DNA of 64,000 nt from an uncultured Bacteroidota bacterium (GTDB lineage Bacteria > Bacteroidota > Bacteroidia > Bacteroidales > SZUA-534): contig CAMKOM010000002.1 in NCBI GenBank assembly GCA_946414435.1, positions 62,001-126,000 of the forward strand, read 5' to 3'. Position numbers and translations under genes: made by a program. Positions 8,001 to 16,562 of the stretch are shown one piece after another (the stretch's first letter is position 1; each line of letters opens with the position of its first letter). Below the pieces are notes generated by a model. That model saw nothing but the letters and a program-made list of their open reading frames with translations, did not search any database and was not told the origin of the DNA.

Positions 8001-9711
8001 GACGCCTGCACAATCGCAAGATCTGCCAAAAGGGTCGCTGTTCCTGTCGGTTCACAAAGGACAGGATTCACTCAACTGGGTTTCATCTGTGGCTGATTTC
8101 GATCTGAAAACCAATGTGATATCAGCTCATGGAGTTAACTTGGTGGCAGTGGCCGACGCTCACATCTTCCCGGCTAACGGCGAGGTGACGGTGATGCCGA
8201 TGGCCAAGCTGAAGACCTTGACTGGCGCCAAATTGCTGGCCAACACTGAGACCAAATACCACAATTTCAAGGATGTTTCGGTCGACATTATGTCGCGTAA
8301 GCAATACTATGGCCACGGCGACTACACTTACATCGAGTCGGACGGAACGGTTGAGTACATCAGCTTCGACCCGATTGCTGTCGATTCAACAGGGCAGACT
8401 TACGCCAACGGCAAAATCCGATTAGAAGAGGATTTCAGCCTGTCGCCATACTTCAGTTATCAGGGCCAAGTGAAGATGGAAGCCCGCAACCCACTGCTGC
8501 GCTTCATCGGCTCGACCAAGATGCACCACGGCTGCAGCATTGGTGAAAGCTGGGTTAAGTTCAACGACGAAATCGATCCGAAAGATGTCTATATCCCGAT
8601 TGACGATCAGCCGATGAGTCAGGGCGACGAGTTCCTGGTTTCGGGCGGAATGATGGCTACCGATTCAGTCCACATCTACCCGGCATTCCTGACACCGCGC
8701 AAACTCTACAGCAACGTGCCGGTGGCCACGGCAACGGGCTATCTGCACTACAATGCGAAAAACAGCGCTTACGAAATCAGCACCAAAGAGCGTATGGCTC
8801 AGCCTGACAGCTTGGATAATTATCTGTGCATCAACAAGAACGGTTGCACCATCAATTCCGATGGCGACATCAATCTGGTGGCCAATCTGGGACGTGTGAA
8901 GCTGGTGAACAAAGGCACGACGGTGTACGACATTGATGCCGACAAGTACACACTCGACATGATCACAACGCTCAACTTCTTCATCCCGGCTGAGGCCATG
9001 AAGCTGATTTCGGATACCATCAAGGCCATTCAGACACTGGGCGCGGCAAGTTTGATAAGCGACACTTACACGCGCGGCGTTCGCTCAATTCTGGGTTCGG
9101 CGGCAGCTAAGAAGATGTTCAACGAGCAGCGCATTTTTGGCACACTCAACGTGATTCCGCCCGAGCTGAACACCACGTTCATGTTCTCGGAACTGCATAT
9201 GACATGGAACAAGAAGGTGAACTGTTGGCAGAGCACCGGTGAACTCGGCATTGCCAACCTGAACGGCGCGCAGTTGAACAAGAAGGTGAAGGGTGTGCTT
9301 GAGGTTGAACGCAAACGCAGCGGCGACGGGCTGACTCTCTATCTCGAAATCACCCCCGACTTGTGGTACTTCTTCTCTTACAAGCGCGGATTTATGCAGG
9401 TGTTGAGTTCCGACAAACGGTTCAACGACATCATCCACTCAATCAAGGGTGGCGACCGAAAGGCACCGGCACAGAAGGGCGAGGCGTCGTATATGTTCAT
9501 GATGGCCGAAAACAAGAAGAAAAACGACTTCATGAAACACTTACAAGGTCAGGCAGTTGACGAGGACGATCAGATTGTCGACGAAGACGGAAATGTGTAT
9601 GTTCCTGACGATGATGTTGAGGGCGGTGAGCAGGAAACCGAAAGCGACAGTGAAAACACTAGTGAAAGCGAACAAACAGAAAACGAAACAGATACAGAAA
9701 ATGCAGAATAA
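5029..9711 (+). CDS. Very large exported protein of unknown function (1560 residues)
   Basis: I do not recognise a named family. The protein has a signal peptide (MKRLLLIVGLCATMVGNVFA, then QNQ) and no later hydrophobic segment long enough for a membrane span, so it is periplasmic or surface-exposed. Residues ~30-170 look helical. Residues ~170-1480 are dominated by short alternating beta strands and turns (for example FDFGGRIDAGLFTFHGTNF and FSGKLNYHSKSMDGGGKVEL), resembling the repetitive beta architecture of AsmA/TamB- or LptA-like proteins; that resemblance is my inference. The last ~50 residues are a disordered acidic tail rich in Glu, Asp, Ser and Thr. The ATG at 5029 is preferred to a TTG at 5023. 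The 3' end overlaps the proB start by 11 bases, so the two are translationally linked. No cysteine or catalytic signature stands out. Confidence 0.85.
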   Translation: MKRLLLIVGLCATMVGNVFAQNQTTKFSPDPYKFIDELKVFFSKSDANYESGKLLLKEFEPFWHGGSFTEEQQQKIYELTNQMVARRARNFPHIFNYINALLVFCQNEMTQQGNYKEWCDGLNTIVYDKSMKLNDIDKYVVSIIYMLRDKAIYQQGSMRWVSSNSHFEINKINDTVCYYFNSLDLKCIVRKDSIVIYDTKGIYNPISNRWKGGQATVYWENAGISRDTSWAEIDSYSILLTKSSYSIKNVIFYHLGYFGYPLEGTLTDKVMETTKTGKSSYPQFRSNEKTFDIEGLFTDINYNGGFTIMGDKVAGTGTSAEPATVSIFRDVEYVNEQGDTLLKKQLFLEVKSEYFGIRKNAITSANAKIRMNIGNDSIYHPGLQFKYADANREISLIRDNSPENLSRSPYYDSYHNMEMNFGLLSWKMDDSKIYFTNILGSSISTATFESENYFSAERYYEDQGLEDVHPYLLLRSYARKYGTDVFDADEFSRHIRMSLTVTKRLLISLTYKGIVDFDTKTGICRIKPKLYRYLDCIVEKIDYDLIRFESQTTMGATNAVLNLKNMDLAIQGVPVVNVSERQNVMFYPKNEEILVKKDMSFDFGGRIDAGLFTFHGTNFNFNYNDFMVELNHVDSLNIRVKAGWDEQGRQLLANVQSTIESITGKLKIDEPDNKSGRKNLLQYPIFASEKDSYVYYDDPDIQDGKYTRDTFYFQVYPYTIDSLNSFSTEGMGFEGELHSADIFPVIKQKLVLQEDNSLGFVEQTPNNGYPVYRGTGRFNNSLWLSNMGLRGNGEIDYSDARMMSNDFIFFPDSTNGVTSALNIAEQKGVHTDVIGTKVYAHWEPYKDVLAMKDLGQPLRMYDGEVAFSGKLNYHSKSMDGGGKVELYDARLTSARFDFKHTTFNSLNAKFELNSTLSENLAIATENVRVDVDMVGKLATFKSNLGDGRIDFPENLYAAWVEQFSWKMVEKKMQFASTKATHMFANGNVVKPTPAQSQDLPKGSLFLSVHKGQDSLNWVSSVADFDLKTNVISAHGVNLVAVADAHIFPANGEVTVMPMAKLKTLTGAKLLANTETKYHNFKDVSVDIMSRKQYYGHGDYTYIESDGTVEYISFDPIAVDSTGQTYANGKIRLEEDFSLSPYFSYQGQVKMEARNPLLRFIGSTKMHHGCSIGESWVKFNDEIDPKDVYIPIDDQPMSQGDEFLVSGGMMATDSVHIYPAFLTPRKLYSNVPVATATGYLHYNAKNSAYEISTKERMAQPDSLDNYLCINKNGCTINSDGDINLVANLGRVKLVNKGTTVYDIDADKYTLDMITTLNFFIPAEAMKLISDTIKAIQTLGAASLISDTYTRGVRSILGSAAAKKMFNEQRIFGTLNVIPPELNTTFMFSELHMTWNKKVNCWQSTGELGIANLNGAQLNKKVKGVLEVERKRSGDGLTLYLEITPDLWYFFSYKRGFMQVLSSDKRFNDIIHSIKGGDRKAPAQKGEASYMFMMAENKKKNDFMKHLQGQAVDEDDQIVDEDGNVYVPDDDVEGGEQETESDSENTSESEQTENETDTENAE

Positions 9712-10780
9712 ATTCAAACGGATTGCCATAAAGATTGGCAGCAACGTTCTGGCGCAGGCCGACGGCTCGCTCAACTCGGCGCGTATCACAAATTTAGTTG
9801 AGCAGATTGTGACGTTGCAGAAATCGGGCACCGAAGTTATTGTAGTGTCATCGGGTGCAGTGGCTGCAGGACGCGGCAGTGTGGCGGTGTCGAAGAAAAC
9901 CGATCTTGTAGCCGCAAAGCAACTTTGGGCAGCGGTGGGACAGGTGAAACTGATGTCGCTCTACACGCAACTTTTTAGCGATCAAGGACTTGTGTGCGCC
10001 CAAGTGCTCACCACCAAAGAAAATTTCGGCGACCGCCGCCACTATCTGAACATGAAAAACTGCATCACCACAATGCTTGAAAACAAGGTGATACCAATTG
10101 TGAATGAGAACGATACGATTTCGGTCACCGAGCTGATGTTCACCGATAACGATGAACTTTCGGGGTTGATTGCATCGATGATGAACTGTGACTCGCTCTT
10201 CATTCTGTCGAATATTGACGGTGTTTTTACCGGTGCCCCCGACCAACCCGATTCAAAACTTATCCGAAAGATTGACACAGGATTTGCATCGCTTCAGAAA
10301 TACATTGCCCCGACAAAATCGGGCTTCGGCCGCGGCGGAATGCTCACCAAATGCTCGATTGCCGCCAAAATCGCTGGCGAAGGCATCAATGTGTTCATCG
10401 CCAACGGTACCCGCGATAATGTTCTGCTCGACATTGTAAACAACCGTCTGCAGGATTTCACCCACTTCATGCCGCATAGCAAGACCACTAGCGTTAAGAA
10501 ATGGCTGGCTCATTCGCAGTCGTTTGCTAAAGGTTATGTGACTGTCAACCAAGGCGCGATGGACGCTCTGACGGGCGATAAGGCCACCAGCTTGCTGTTT
10601 ATCGGCATCACCGGCGTTGAAGGCACGTTTGAAAAGGGCGATATTGTCGGCATTTATGGTCCGGACGGCCAGCAGCTTGGCATAGGTCGTGCCATGTATG
10701 ACTCACAAACAGTGATTGAATGTATGGGCAAGAAGCAGAGTCGCCCGTTTGTACACTACGATTATCTGGTGCTGAATTAA
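9701..10780 (+). CDS. proB: Glutamate 5-kinase
   Basis: A 359-residue enzyme for the first step of proline synthesis: ATP-dependent phosphorylation of glutamate to glutamyl 5-phosphate. The amino acid kinase domain (1-~260) shows AIKIGSNVLA, VIVVSSGAVAAGR, NENDTIS, FTDNDELSGLIA and the nucleotide-site segment SGFGRGGMLTKCSIA. The C-terminal PUA domain (about 275-359) includes KGYVTVNQGAMDAL and ends VHYDYLVLN. The start is the ATG at 9701, inside the final codons of the 1560-residue gene (ATGCAGAATAA overlap), where MQNKFKRIAIKIGSN gives the usual ProB N-terminus; the frame stays open 48 codons further upstream but that part lies inside the other gene. proA is not adjacent, so its position must be elsewhere. 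Confidence 0.93.
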   Translation: MQNKFKRIAIKIGSNVLAQADGSLNSARITNLVEQIVTLQKSGTEVIVVSSGAVAAGRGSVAVSKKTDLVAAKQLWAAVGQVKLMSLYTQLFSDQGLVCAQVLTTKENFGDRRHYLNMKNCITTMLENKVIPIVNENDTISVTELMFTDNDELSGLIASMMNCDSLFILSNIDGVFTGAPDQPDSKLIRKIDTGFASLQKYIAPTKSGFGRGGMLTKCSIAAKIAGEGINVFIANGTRDNVLLDIVNNRLQDFTHFMPHSKTTSVKKWLAHSQSFAKGYVTVNQGAMDALTGDKATSLLFIGITGVEGTFEKGDIVGIYGPDGQQLGIGRAMYDSQTVIECMGKKQSRPFVHYDYLVLN

Positions 10781-10849
10781 AAAAAAGACCGATTCAGTTT
10801 GAACCCGGCCTTATGAATTATTGTGACGATTTATAACTGCATGTGGCAT

Positions 10850-10876
10850 AAAAAAAGCCCGGAGCTTTCGCCCCGG
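10850..10876 (-). terminator. Rho-independent terminator (second hairpin after the 10969 gene)
   Basis: On the minus strand, CCGGGGC pairs with GCTCCGG around a GAAA tetraloop, followed by GGGCTTTTTTTAT. It is ~90 bases beyond the stop of the 10969-16245 gene. A weaker minus-strand hairpin with a T-run (10781-10813) lies beyond it. Confidence 0.65.
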
Positions 10877-10930
10877 ACCCAATCATGAGAAAAATACACT
10901 GACTCTTTCTGTATCAGCGTTATCGTAAAA

Positions 10931-10960
10931 ACAGAGGTGCCACATGGGCACCCCGTTTTT
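10931..10960. terminator. Bidirectional terminator between proB and the 10969 gene
   Basis: GGTGCC (10936-10941) pairs with GGCACC (10947-10952), and each arm is bordered by a run of T in the corresponding direction (CGTTTTT on plus, CTGTTTTT on minus). The position between two convergent genes suits termination from both sides. Confidence 0.7.
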
Positions 10961-10968
10961 ATCTCAGT

Positions 10969-13900
10969 TTAATAAACCACCACACGTTTGTTTTCGCCGT
11001 TAACACTTACAACGTAAACACCTTCGGTAGGCATTTTAATCTCAGTGCGTGTGCCGACAGCCAATTCTTTGGCAACCATGCGGCCGTTCATATCGAATAT
11101 GGCGATTTCACCATCAATGGCCTCAGCGGCTTCAACAATGATTGCATCGTTTAGGCTGTAGATGACCAGGCCTGTAGCATTGTCGGCAATGGCAGAAGGT
11201 GCGTCAACGTGAGTGCGGCTAAGTTCGGCACCGCAGACTGTGCAATATACAACCTCGTCGTATGAGCCGTCGGCGGCAACATTCTCTTTAACAGCTGCAC
11301 CAGCTTTGTGACCAGTGGCGGCTACCACATTGGTCTTCTCCTCATGCTTGCAGAGACTGCAGACCATCAGAGTGTAGCCCTCAGTGGTGCAGGTTGGGGC
11401 CACAACAGTGGCATCGTAGCTGTGGATGGCCGGGATTGTTTTCGTCTCGTTAATATTCTTCGTGTTGCCGGCCAGGTCTTTCAGGGTGGCGACAATTTCC
11501 ACATTGATATCAACGCATGGATCGAGAGTCACAACAGCAGAGTAGTTGATGTTATTTTTTGTGGCAAGCGAAACGAGCGTTGCGCCAGTGAGAGTGATAC
11601 AACTCTCGTCGAAACCGGTAATCTGCTCGCTGAACTCGATTGTGAGCAACAGCGTCATATCGGTAACGTTGAGGTCGAATATAGAGTCAACCAACTGCGG
11701 CGCCTTGTTGTCGATGGTTACAGGGAAGGTGCTTGCCAATGTGCCAACTGCAGGCAGTTTCACTTCGTCGAACTCGTTGCCAGCAATGTCTATCACCTTG
11801 TGGCCGTTCAAATAAATGGTGTCTTCTTTGTAATCGAACAGAGCAACGTTGTCGGCGTTCACAACCGAATAGTGGAATGTGAATGTGTAGAGGTCGTCGC
11901 GGTTGGTGTCGAAGGCAAGGCTGTCGAGTTCGGCAAAGCTGTTGGTGTTCATCAGCAGTTTTGGCATCGAAGCCAAATCCTCGTCCTCATCAGCAATTAC
12001 CGGTGCGTCGAAGGTTACGTTGATGTCAATCACATCGCCGGCAACAGCATAGCGGCTGTTCGGGGTGCTTACGGCAATCACCCGAGTGTTGGTAACGGTG
12101 GCAACAACCGCAATAGTATCAGGGGCTGCCGGGTAGCGGTCGATGAGAAGGGTATCGCGGTAAGTACCAGCCACATTGCTACCGAGGAATTTCATACTGT
12201 AAACGATAGGCTCGTCCACATAAGCATAGTTTGACGATTTCGAAACAAATTCGAAATAATCGCCTTTTTTAAACCAAGCAGTGCCGGCAAAGTAAACTTC
12301 ACTTGTACCTTGGTTGCGCAGCGATACCGACGAGTAAGCCTTCTCGCCAGTGTGAACAGGAGTGAACACAACCGGGTTTTTGTCATAGTCGTAAGCATAC
12401 TTGTAAGGAATGTTAACCAAAACATTTATCGTAACATTCGGTGCGCTGGCATCGTTGGTTTGGTAAACACGCTGGAAGCTGTAGCCGTCTTCATTATGCT
12501 GCAAACCTTTTACAGGGATGTTCCACACAATGTTGGTGGAGCTGCCGGCTGCGACTACAATTGTCTTCGGCTCGGCAATTGTGAAATAGCCATATTTATT
12601 AGCAGAGCCATAGTTCTGTTTTGTGGTTTTGTCGAGCAATACGGTTGTTCCGTCAGCGGTAGTTACCCATACATAACCTTCGTTCCAATTGTAGTTTCCC
12701 GCATCATACATCGCCACAGCGTAATTTCCGGCAGGAAGACAACCTAAATCGTAATCAAAGAGCTTATCGTTATAATTATAAGTGCCACGGTCCCAAGATT
12801 CCAAAGCAGAACCTACGGTATTTCCATTTTCATCCACCTTATATAGATACAAACCGATACTTGAAAGAGAACTTCCGGTGCCGGTGTACACATGCAGTAT
12901 GGTATGAGTGTTATCGGTAAGCAGCAAGTCCGTTGCACCGGTGTTGCTGATGGTGGCCGAAGTTACAGTTACCGATGTTGCGCCATCTGCGGCCTCAATT
13001 ACAATGGTCTCGCCATTGTAGTCGACTACCGGTGGCGCAATACCAACACCTTTCAAAGTTATCTTGAAGGTGTCTTTTACAGTTTCATCCCATTTGGAGT
13101 ATTCGGTAGCCACCTTGAGTGTGTTTGTAAACGAACCGGCAGCTGTTGGGCTGAATTTGATAACCGACAGATTGTTATTGAACGGGCCCGAGTTGGTTTC
13201 CAGCCAGAAATTTTCGACACTATAGTAGCCGCAGCCTTCGTTCACCCAGTTCAATTGAATGTCTTTGTTAATGCCTAGGGCAACATTGCCAAAATCAAGT
13301 TCTGCAGGGAATTTAAGTTTGGGCGCGTTTTCAACGATAACCTTGCCCTGCATGGTAATATACTGATTGTTCGGATCGTTGGTAAAGAGCGAATATTCGA
13401 ATGTATTCACATCGTCAATCTCGTATGGAATGACAGTCATTTCAATATCGGTGGTGTCGCTAGCGGCAATAGTGTGTTGAACAAGGTCGGTAGAGGCGAT
13501 TGTAAACGGAACGTATTGATAGTTACCCGCACCTTCCAAATTTATGGTAAGCAGAGTTTTAGTGCCACTGGTTACGATGATTTTGCCGTTGTTGGCCAGA
13601 ACGTCATTTTCATAATAGATATAGTAGGAACCTTCGGCTAACTTATAATAAAAATTAAAATCGTTTTCGTAATAGCTCATATCGTATATTGGATTACGAT
13701 AGCTATCGTATATACAGAAATATCCATCGTTTGTGGTTCCGGCTTGATATTGGAAATTGATAGGCTCGGTAATAATAAGTGGACCGTTGCCTGAGTTGCC
13801 AATGCGACCTTTGAGTGTTACGCTGCTTTGGCTGCAATCGATGGTGTCGGGTTTGAAGCCTAATCCAGTTTCTTCATCGTACTCGTAAGAGTATTCCACT

Positions 13901-16245
13901 TTGGGGGCTTCCACACCTGTGCCGGTTATGTCTATTTCTGCAAGTTTGCCATTGTTGTTGTCTGCCGAGATATAGTTATCCCAAATGCAGAAGGAACTTG
14001 TGCCGTTTGCGGTAGTAGGTTCATAGCTGAGAGCGACTACGAGAGAGTCGTGTGGTTCTATTGTGATACCAGTCACCTCTTTAACGTAACTTCCGTACAA
14101 GAAGTATATATCTCCATCAGGCAGATACAACCTCATGTTTTGGAATGGGGCGCAGCCATTGTTGTAAACAGTGAATGTCTCTTGTTTTTCTTGGCCGATT
14201 ATTACATTCCCAAACGCTAATTCACCTATCACACATCCAGAAGCAGTGGTTTCGTTAGATATTGACAATGCAAATTCAGGCTCGCCACCTGTGGTGTTCA
14301 GAGTTATAGTTCCGACAGGCTCTTTCAGTCCTTGAACATAAGCCTTTAAAATGGTTGTACCCGATGAGGCAAGCGCATCAGTTGGAATAACAAAACTCTC
14401 GATGCTTGAGTTTGCAGCAATGGTGGTACTCCAAGCCTCAGTTGCGGTAAATGTTACTGCGTTGTAGTGCGAAGCGGTTGTTGCATTAGATACCACTTTT
14501 TTACCATAGGCGTCGAACACATCTATATAGCCATCCCAGCCGCCACCTTCACTATCGTACATTTTGAGTGTATAAACACCAGCACGCAAATCAATGGTTT
14601 TATCGCTTGTATCCCCATTTAATAAATACGTACCATCAGCATCGGTTAGTTCCCAATAACCATCTTCCATGCGTCCGTTGAATTTAAACAGATAAGTGTT
14701 TGAGTTTCTTAAAAGCGTCATAGGCACATTGTTGTTGTTTGTGATGGCATCAGTCACAGTAAGTGATCCGCACTCGGTAATGGTGGCATTAACATTGGTG
14801 AGAGCTATCTGTTGGTTAAGTGCGGTGGCTGTGCCTGTAAGCTCGATTTCAATAGGTTCACCATTAATGGGAATAGTCAGCACATCAGTAAAATTGCCAG
14901 CCTCTGTTGGATTGAATTTTATAACGATACCAAAAGACTCACCCTTTAAGAATTCATCATTGAAAAATTCAGGAAGCACATAATCGTAAATGGTGAAATT
15001 AGAGCCTGTTTGCAGACTTAAATCACCAGCCTGCCTAATGGGCATGCAACCAGTGTTCTTTATCCATACAGTATCATATTGTGGATAGCCGACAAACGTG
15101 TTGAAGACGGGCAAGGTTGTTGTGTATTCAACATCAATGTCTGCATCGACAATGATTTTACGTGAAAAATATGTCACAAAGTTCGAAAAATCAGCGGCTA
15201 CTAATTCATATTCGCGCGAGCCATATAAAGGGGTGGCAGTAATGTTGATTGTGGTTTGCTCGCCAGGCTGCAGTTTGAAATAACTTTGCGAGAAAGAAAT
15301 ACCGTTAAAGGAGTTTAAACTGCCCTTATATGTGGTGTTGTCGCCCCATTTGAAGAAATAAGCTGTTCCCTCATTGTCAAAACCTGCTAAATAATGTTTT
15401 GTGTCTGACAGAAATATATTCGTTGGCAGTAATTGTCCGTTTTCCACTTTGAGCCCCATATCATAATTTCCATTTCCAACCCATAGAGTGTTGGTTGTCA
15501 AATCGAAAGCCGCTCTATCAACAGGAATTGGTATTATTCCATAATCGGCAATCTTTTTTCCTTTTGTATTATAGGAATAGGTACGGGATGCTCCTGAATA
15601 ATTATACATTTCAATGGCTAATATTTCAGTTCCGGTAAATACAACAACACTGTTAAATCCTGGGTCGAAGCTGGCGCCTGTTGGTTTAAAGCTTTTGTCG
15701 AAAGCATATACTGTAGTCGCTCCTTCTTCCTCTGACAACCAAAAATTATTGCCATCATAGGCCATTCCCGAATAATAGCCATTTGGATAAGAAATATCCA
15801 CAACAGACCAATCCTTAAGATCTAATTTTACAAGTCGCTCTCCCCACCAGTTGTCAATGGCGTAGGCATAATCATCAACGAATGTTATGCTAGCATATTG
15901 GTTGTTTACCGCTATACTGGTAAAAACGGGTTGAGATTGTGAAGAGCCAAGAACAGCACTAACAGTTTCGGCTCCGTTGTTTTTAATCACCAGCGGGCGG
16001 GTTTTGGTTTGTTCGCAGCCAGTGAGCGTGAACACAATGTTGTCGTCAGTTGGCGTAATTCTCAGCCGGTCGTCATAACCGTCTTTCGCCGCATTGGCTT
16101 TAAAGAATGGGTTTTTGTCCGAGGGGGTTCGCCATTCTTGTTTCTCTTTTCGCTCTTTGTTGAGCTTGTTTTTTGGCCCTTGCGCCTGCGCGGATATTCC
16201 GCCAAAGGCTATCAGAGCCGCCAGAATCAGTAGGGATTTTCTCAT
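10969..16245 (-). CDS. Large type IX secreted protein with HYDIN-like repeats (1758 residues)
   Basis: Signal peptide MRKSLLILAALIAFGGISAQ at the N-terminus, and at the C-terminus a type IX secretion sorting domain: LVIYSLNDAIIVEAAEAIDG, AIFDMNGRMV, then EGVYVVSVNGENKRVVVY. Such proteins cross the outer membrane through the Por/T9SS apparatus and are usually attached to the surface. Residues ~95-330 look like a beta-propeller (VDDYAYAIDN, MAYDGNNFWLSEE). Most of the rest is Ig-like units of the choice-of-anchor/HYDIN kind (FGNVIIGQEKQETFTVYNNG, FGNVALGINKDIQLNWVNEG). Before the tail lies a HSYDATVVAPTCTTEGY module with two CxxC pairs, typical of gut surface proteins. The ligand is unknown. 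317 bases of repeat-rich DNA lie upstream. Confidence 0.85.
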   Translation of the reverse strand: MRKSLLILAALIAFGGISAQAQGPKNKLNKERKEKQEWRTPSDKNPFFKANAAKDGYDDRLRITPTDDNIVFTLTGCEQTKTRPLVIKNNGAETVSAVLGSSQSQPVFTSIAVNNQYASITFVDDYAYAIDNWWGERLVKLDLKDWSVVDISYPNGYYSGMAYDGNNFWLSEEEGATTVYAFDKSFKPTGASFDPGFNSVVVFTGTEILAIEMYNYSGASRTYSYNTKGKKIADYGIIPIPVDRAAFDLTTNTLWVGNGNYDMGLKVENGQLLPTNIFLSDTKHYLAGFDNEGTAYFFKWGDNTTYKGSLNSFNGISFSQSYFKLQPGEQTTINITATPLYGSREYELVAADFSNFVTYFSRKIIVDADIDVEYTTTLPVFNTFVGYPQYDTVWIKNTGCMPIRQAGDLSLQTGSNFTIYDYVLPEFFNDEFLKGESFGIVIKFNPTEAGNFTDVLTIPINGEPIEIELTGTATALNQQIALTNVNATITECGSLTVTDAITNNNNVPMTLLRNSNTYLFKFNGRMEDGYWELTDADGTYLLNGDTSDKTIDLRAGVYTLKMYDSEGGGWDGYIDVFDAYGKKVVSNATTASHYNAVTFTATEAWSTTIAANSSIESFVIPTDALASSGTTILKAYVQGLKEPVGTITLNTTGGEPEFALSISNETTASGCVIGELAFGNVIIGQEKQETFTVYNNGCAPFQNMRLYLPDGDIYFLYGSYVKEVTGITIEPHDSLVVALSYEPTTANGTSSFCIWDNYISADNNNGKLAEIDITGTGVEAPKVEYSYEYDEETGLGFKPDTIDCSQSSVTLKGRIGNSGNGPLIITEPINFQYQAGTTNDGYFCIYDSYRNPIYDMSYYENDFNFYYKLAEGSYYIYYENDVLANNGKIIVTSGTKTLLTINLEGAGNYQYVPFTIASTDLVQHTIAASDTTDIEMTVIPYEIDDVNTFEYSLFTNDPNNQYITMQGKVIVENAPKLKFPAELDFGNVALGINKDIQLNWVNEGCGYYSVENFWLETNSGPFNNNLSVIKFSPTAAGSFTNTLKVATEYSKWDETVKDTFKITLKGVGIAPPVVDYNGETIVIEAADGATSVTVTSATISNTGATDLLLTDNTHTILHVYTGTGSSLSSIGLYLYKVDENGNTVGSALESWDRGTYNYNDKLFDYDLGCLPAGNYAVAMYDAGNYNWNEGYVWVTTADGTTVLLDKTTKQNYGSANKYGYFTIAEPKTIVVAAGSSTNIVWNIPVKGLQHNEDGYSFQRVYQTNDASAPNVTINVLVNIPYKYAYDYDKNPVVFTPVHTGEKAYSSVSLRNQGTSEVYFAGTAWFKKGDYFEFVSKSSNYAYVDEPIVYSMKFLGSNVAGTYRDTLLIDRYPAAPDTIAVVATVTNTRVIAVSTPNSRYAVAGDVIDINVTFDAPVIADEDEDLASMPKLLMNTNSFAELDSLAFDTNRDDLYTFTFHYSVVNADNVALFDYKEDTIYLNGHKVIDIAGNEFDEVKLPAVGTLASTFPVTIDNKAPQLVDSIFDLNVTDMTLLLTIEFSEQITGFDESCITLTGATLVSLATKNNINYSAVVTLDPCVDINVEIVATLKDLAGNTKNINETKTIPAIHSYDATVVAPTCTTEGYTLMVCSLCKHEEKTNVVAATGHKAGAAVKENVAADGSYDEVVYCTVCGAELSRTHVDAPSAIADNATGLVIYSLNDAIIVEAAEAIDGEIAIFDMNGRMVAKELAVGTRTEIKMPTEGVYVVSVNGENKRVVVY

Positions 16246-16383
16246 TTTGAAAAAATTTTTAGTTTATAAATAAAATATAGTTCGATACGTCACAATCTAT
16301 TATACAATGACAGTTTGTGACTGACATTGCAAATGTGATCAGGGGATTTTTTTAATGCAATACACGCCAAACCAACGGTTGTT

Positions 16384-16440
16384 TTGACTTAACGAACGGC
16401 GGGCTTGACTTAACGAACGGCGGGTTTGACTTAACGAACG
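16384..16440. repeat. 21-bp tandem repeat, three copies
   Basis: The unit TTGACTTAACGAACGGCGGGY starts at 16384, 16405 and 16426 with period 21; the last copy stops after AACGAACG. It is the main feature of the 317-base gap 16246-16562, 139-195 bases upstream of the start of the 10969-16245 gene. An imperfect hairpin (GTTTTTCCC with GGGTAAAAAC) lies nearby around 16478-16506. Confidence 0.85.
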
Positions 16441-16562
16441 GTTTTGAAAATGGGCAAAAAAAGGCTTTAATCGGCGGTTTTTCCCAGCGATTTTAGGGTA
16501 AAAACGCGGATTTTCCCTTTAGCACCGACAAAAATTCATCATGATAGTTATCGGAATTCGGG

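Noticed and set aside
11308-12234. Plus-strand open frame of 308 codons
   Set aside because: Antisense to the T9SS protein gene; no signal peptide, promoter or recognisable motif.
16384-16440. Possible CRISPR array
   Set aside because: Head-to-tail units with no spacers, only 21 bases long, and no cas gene in the window.
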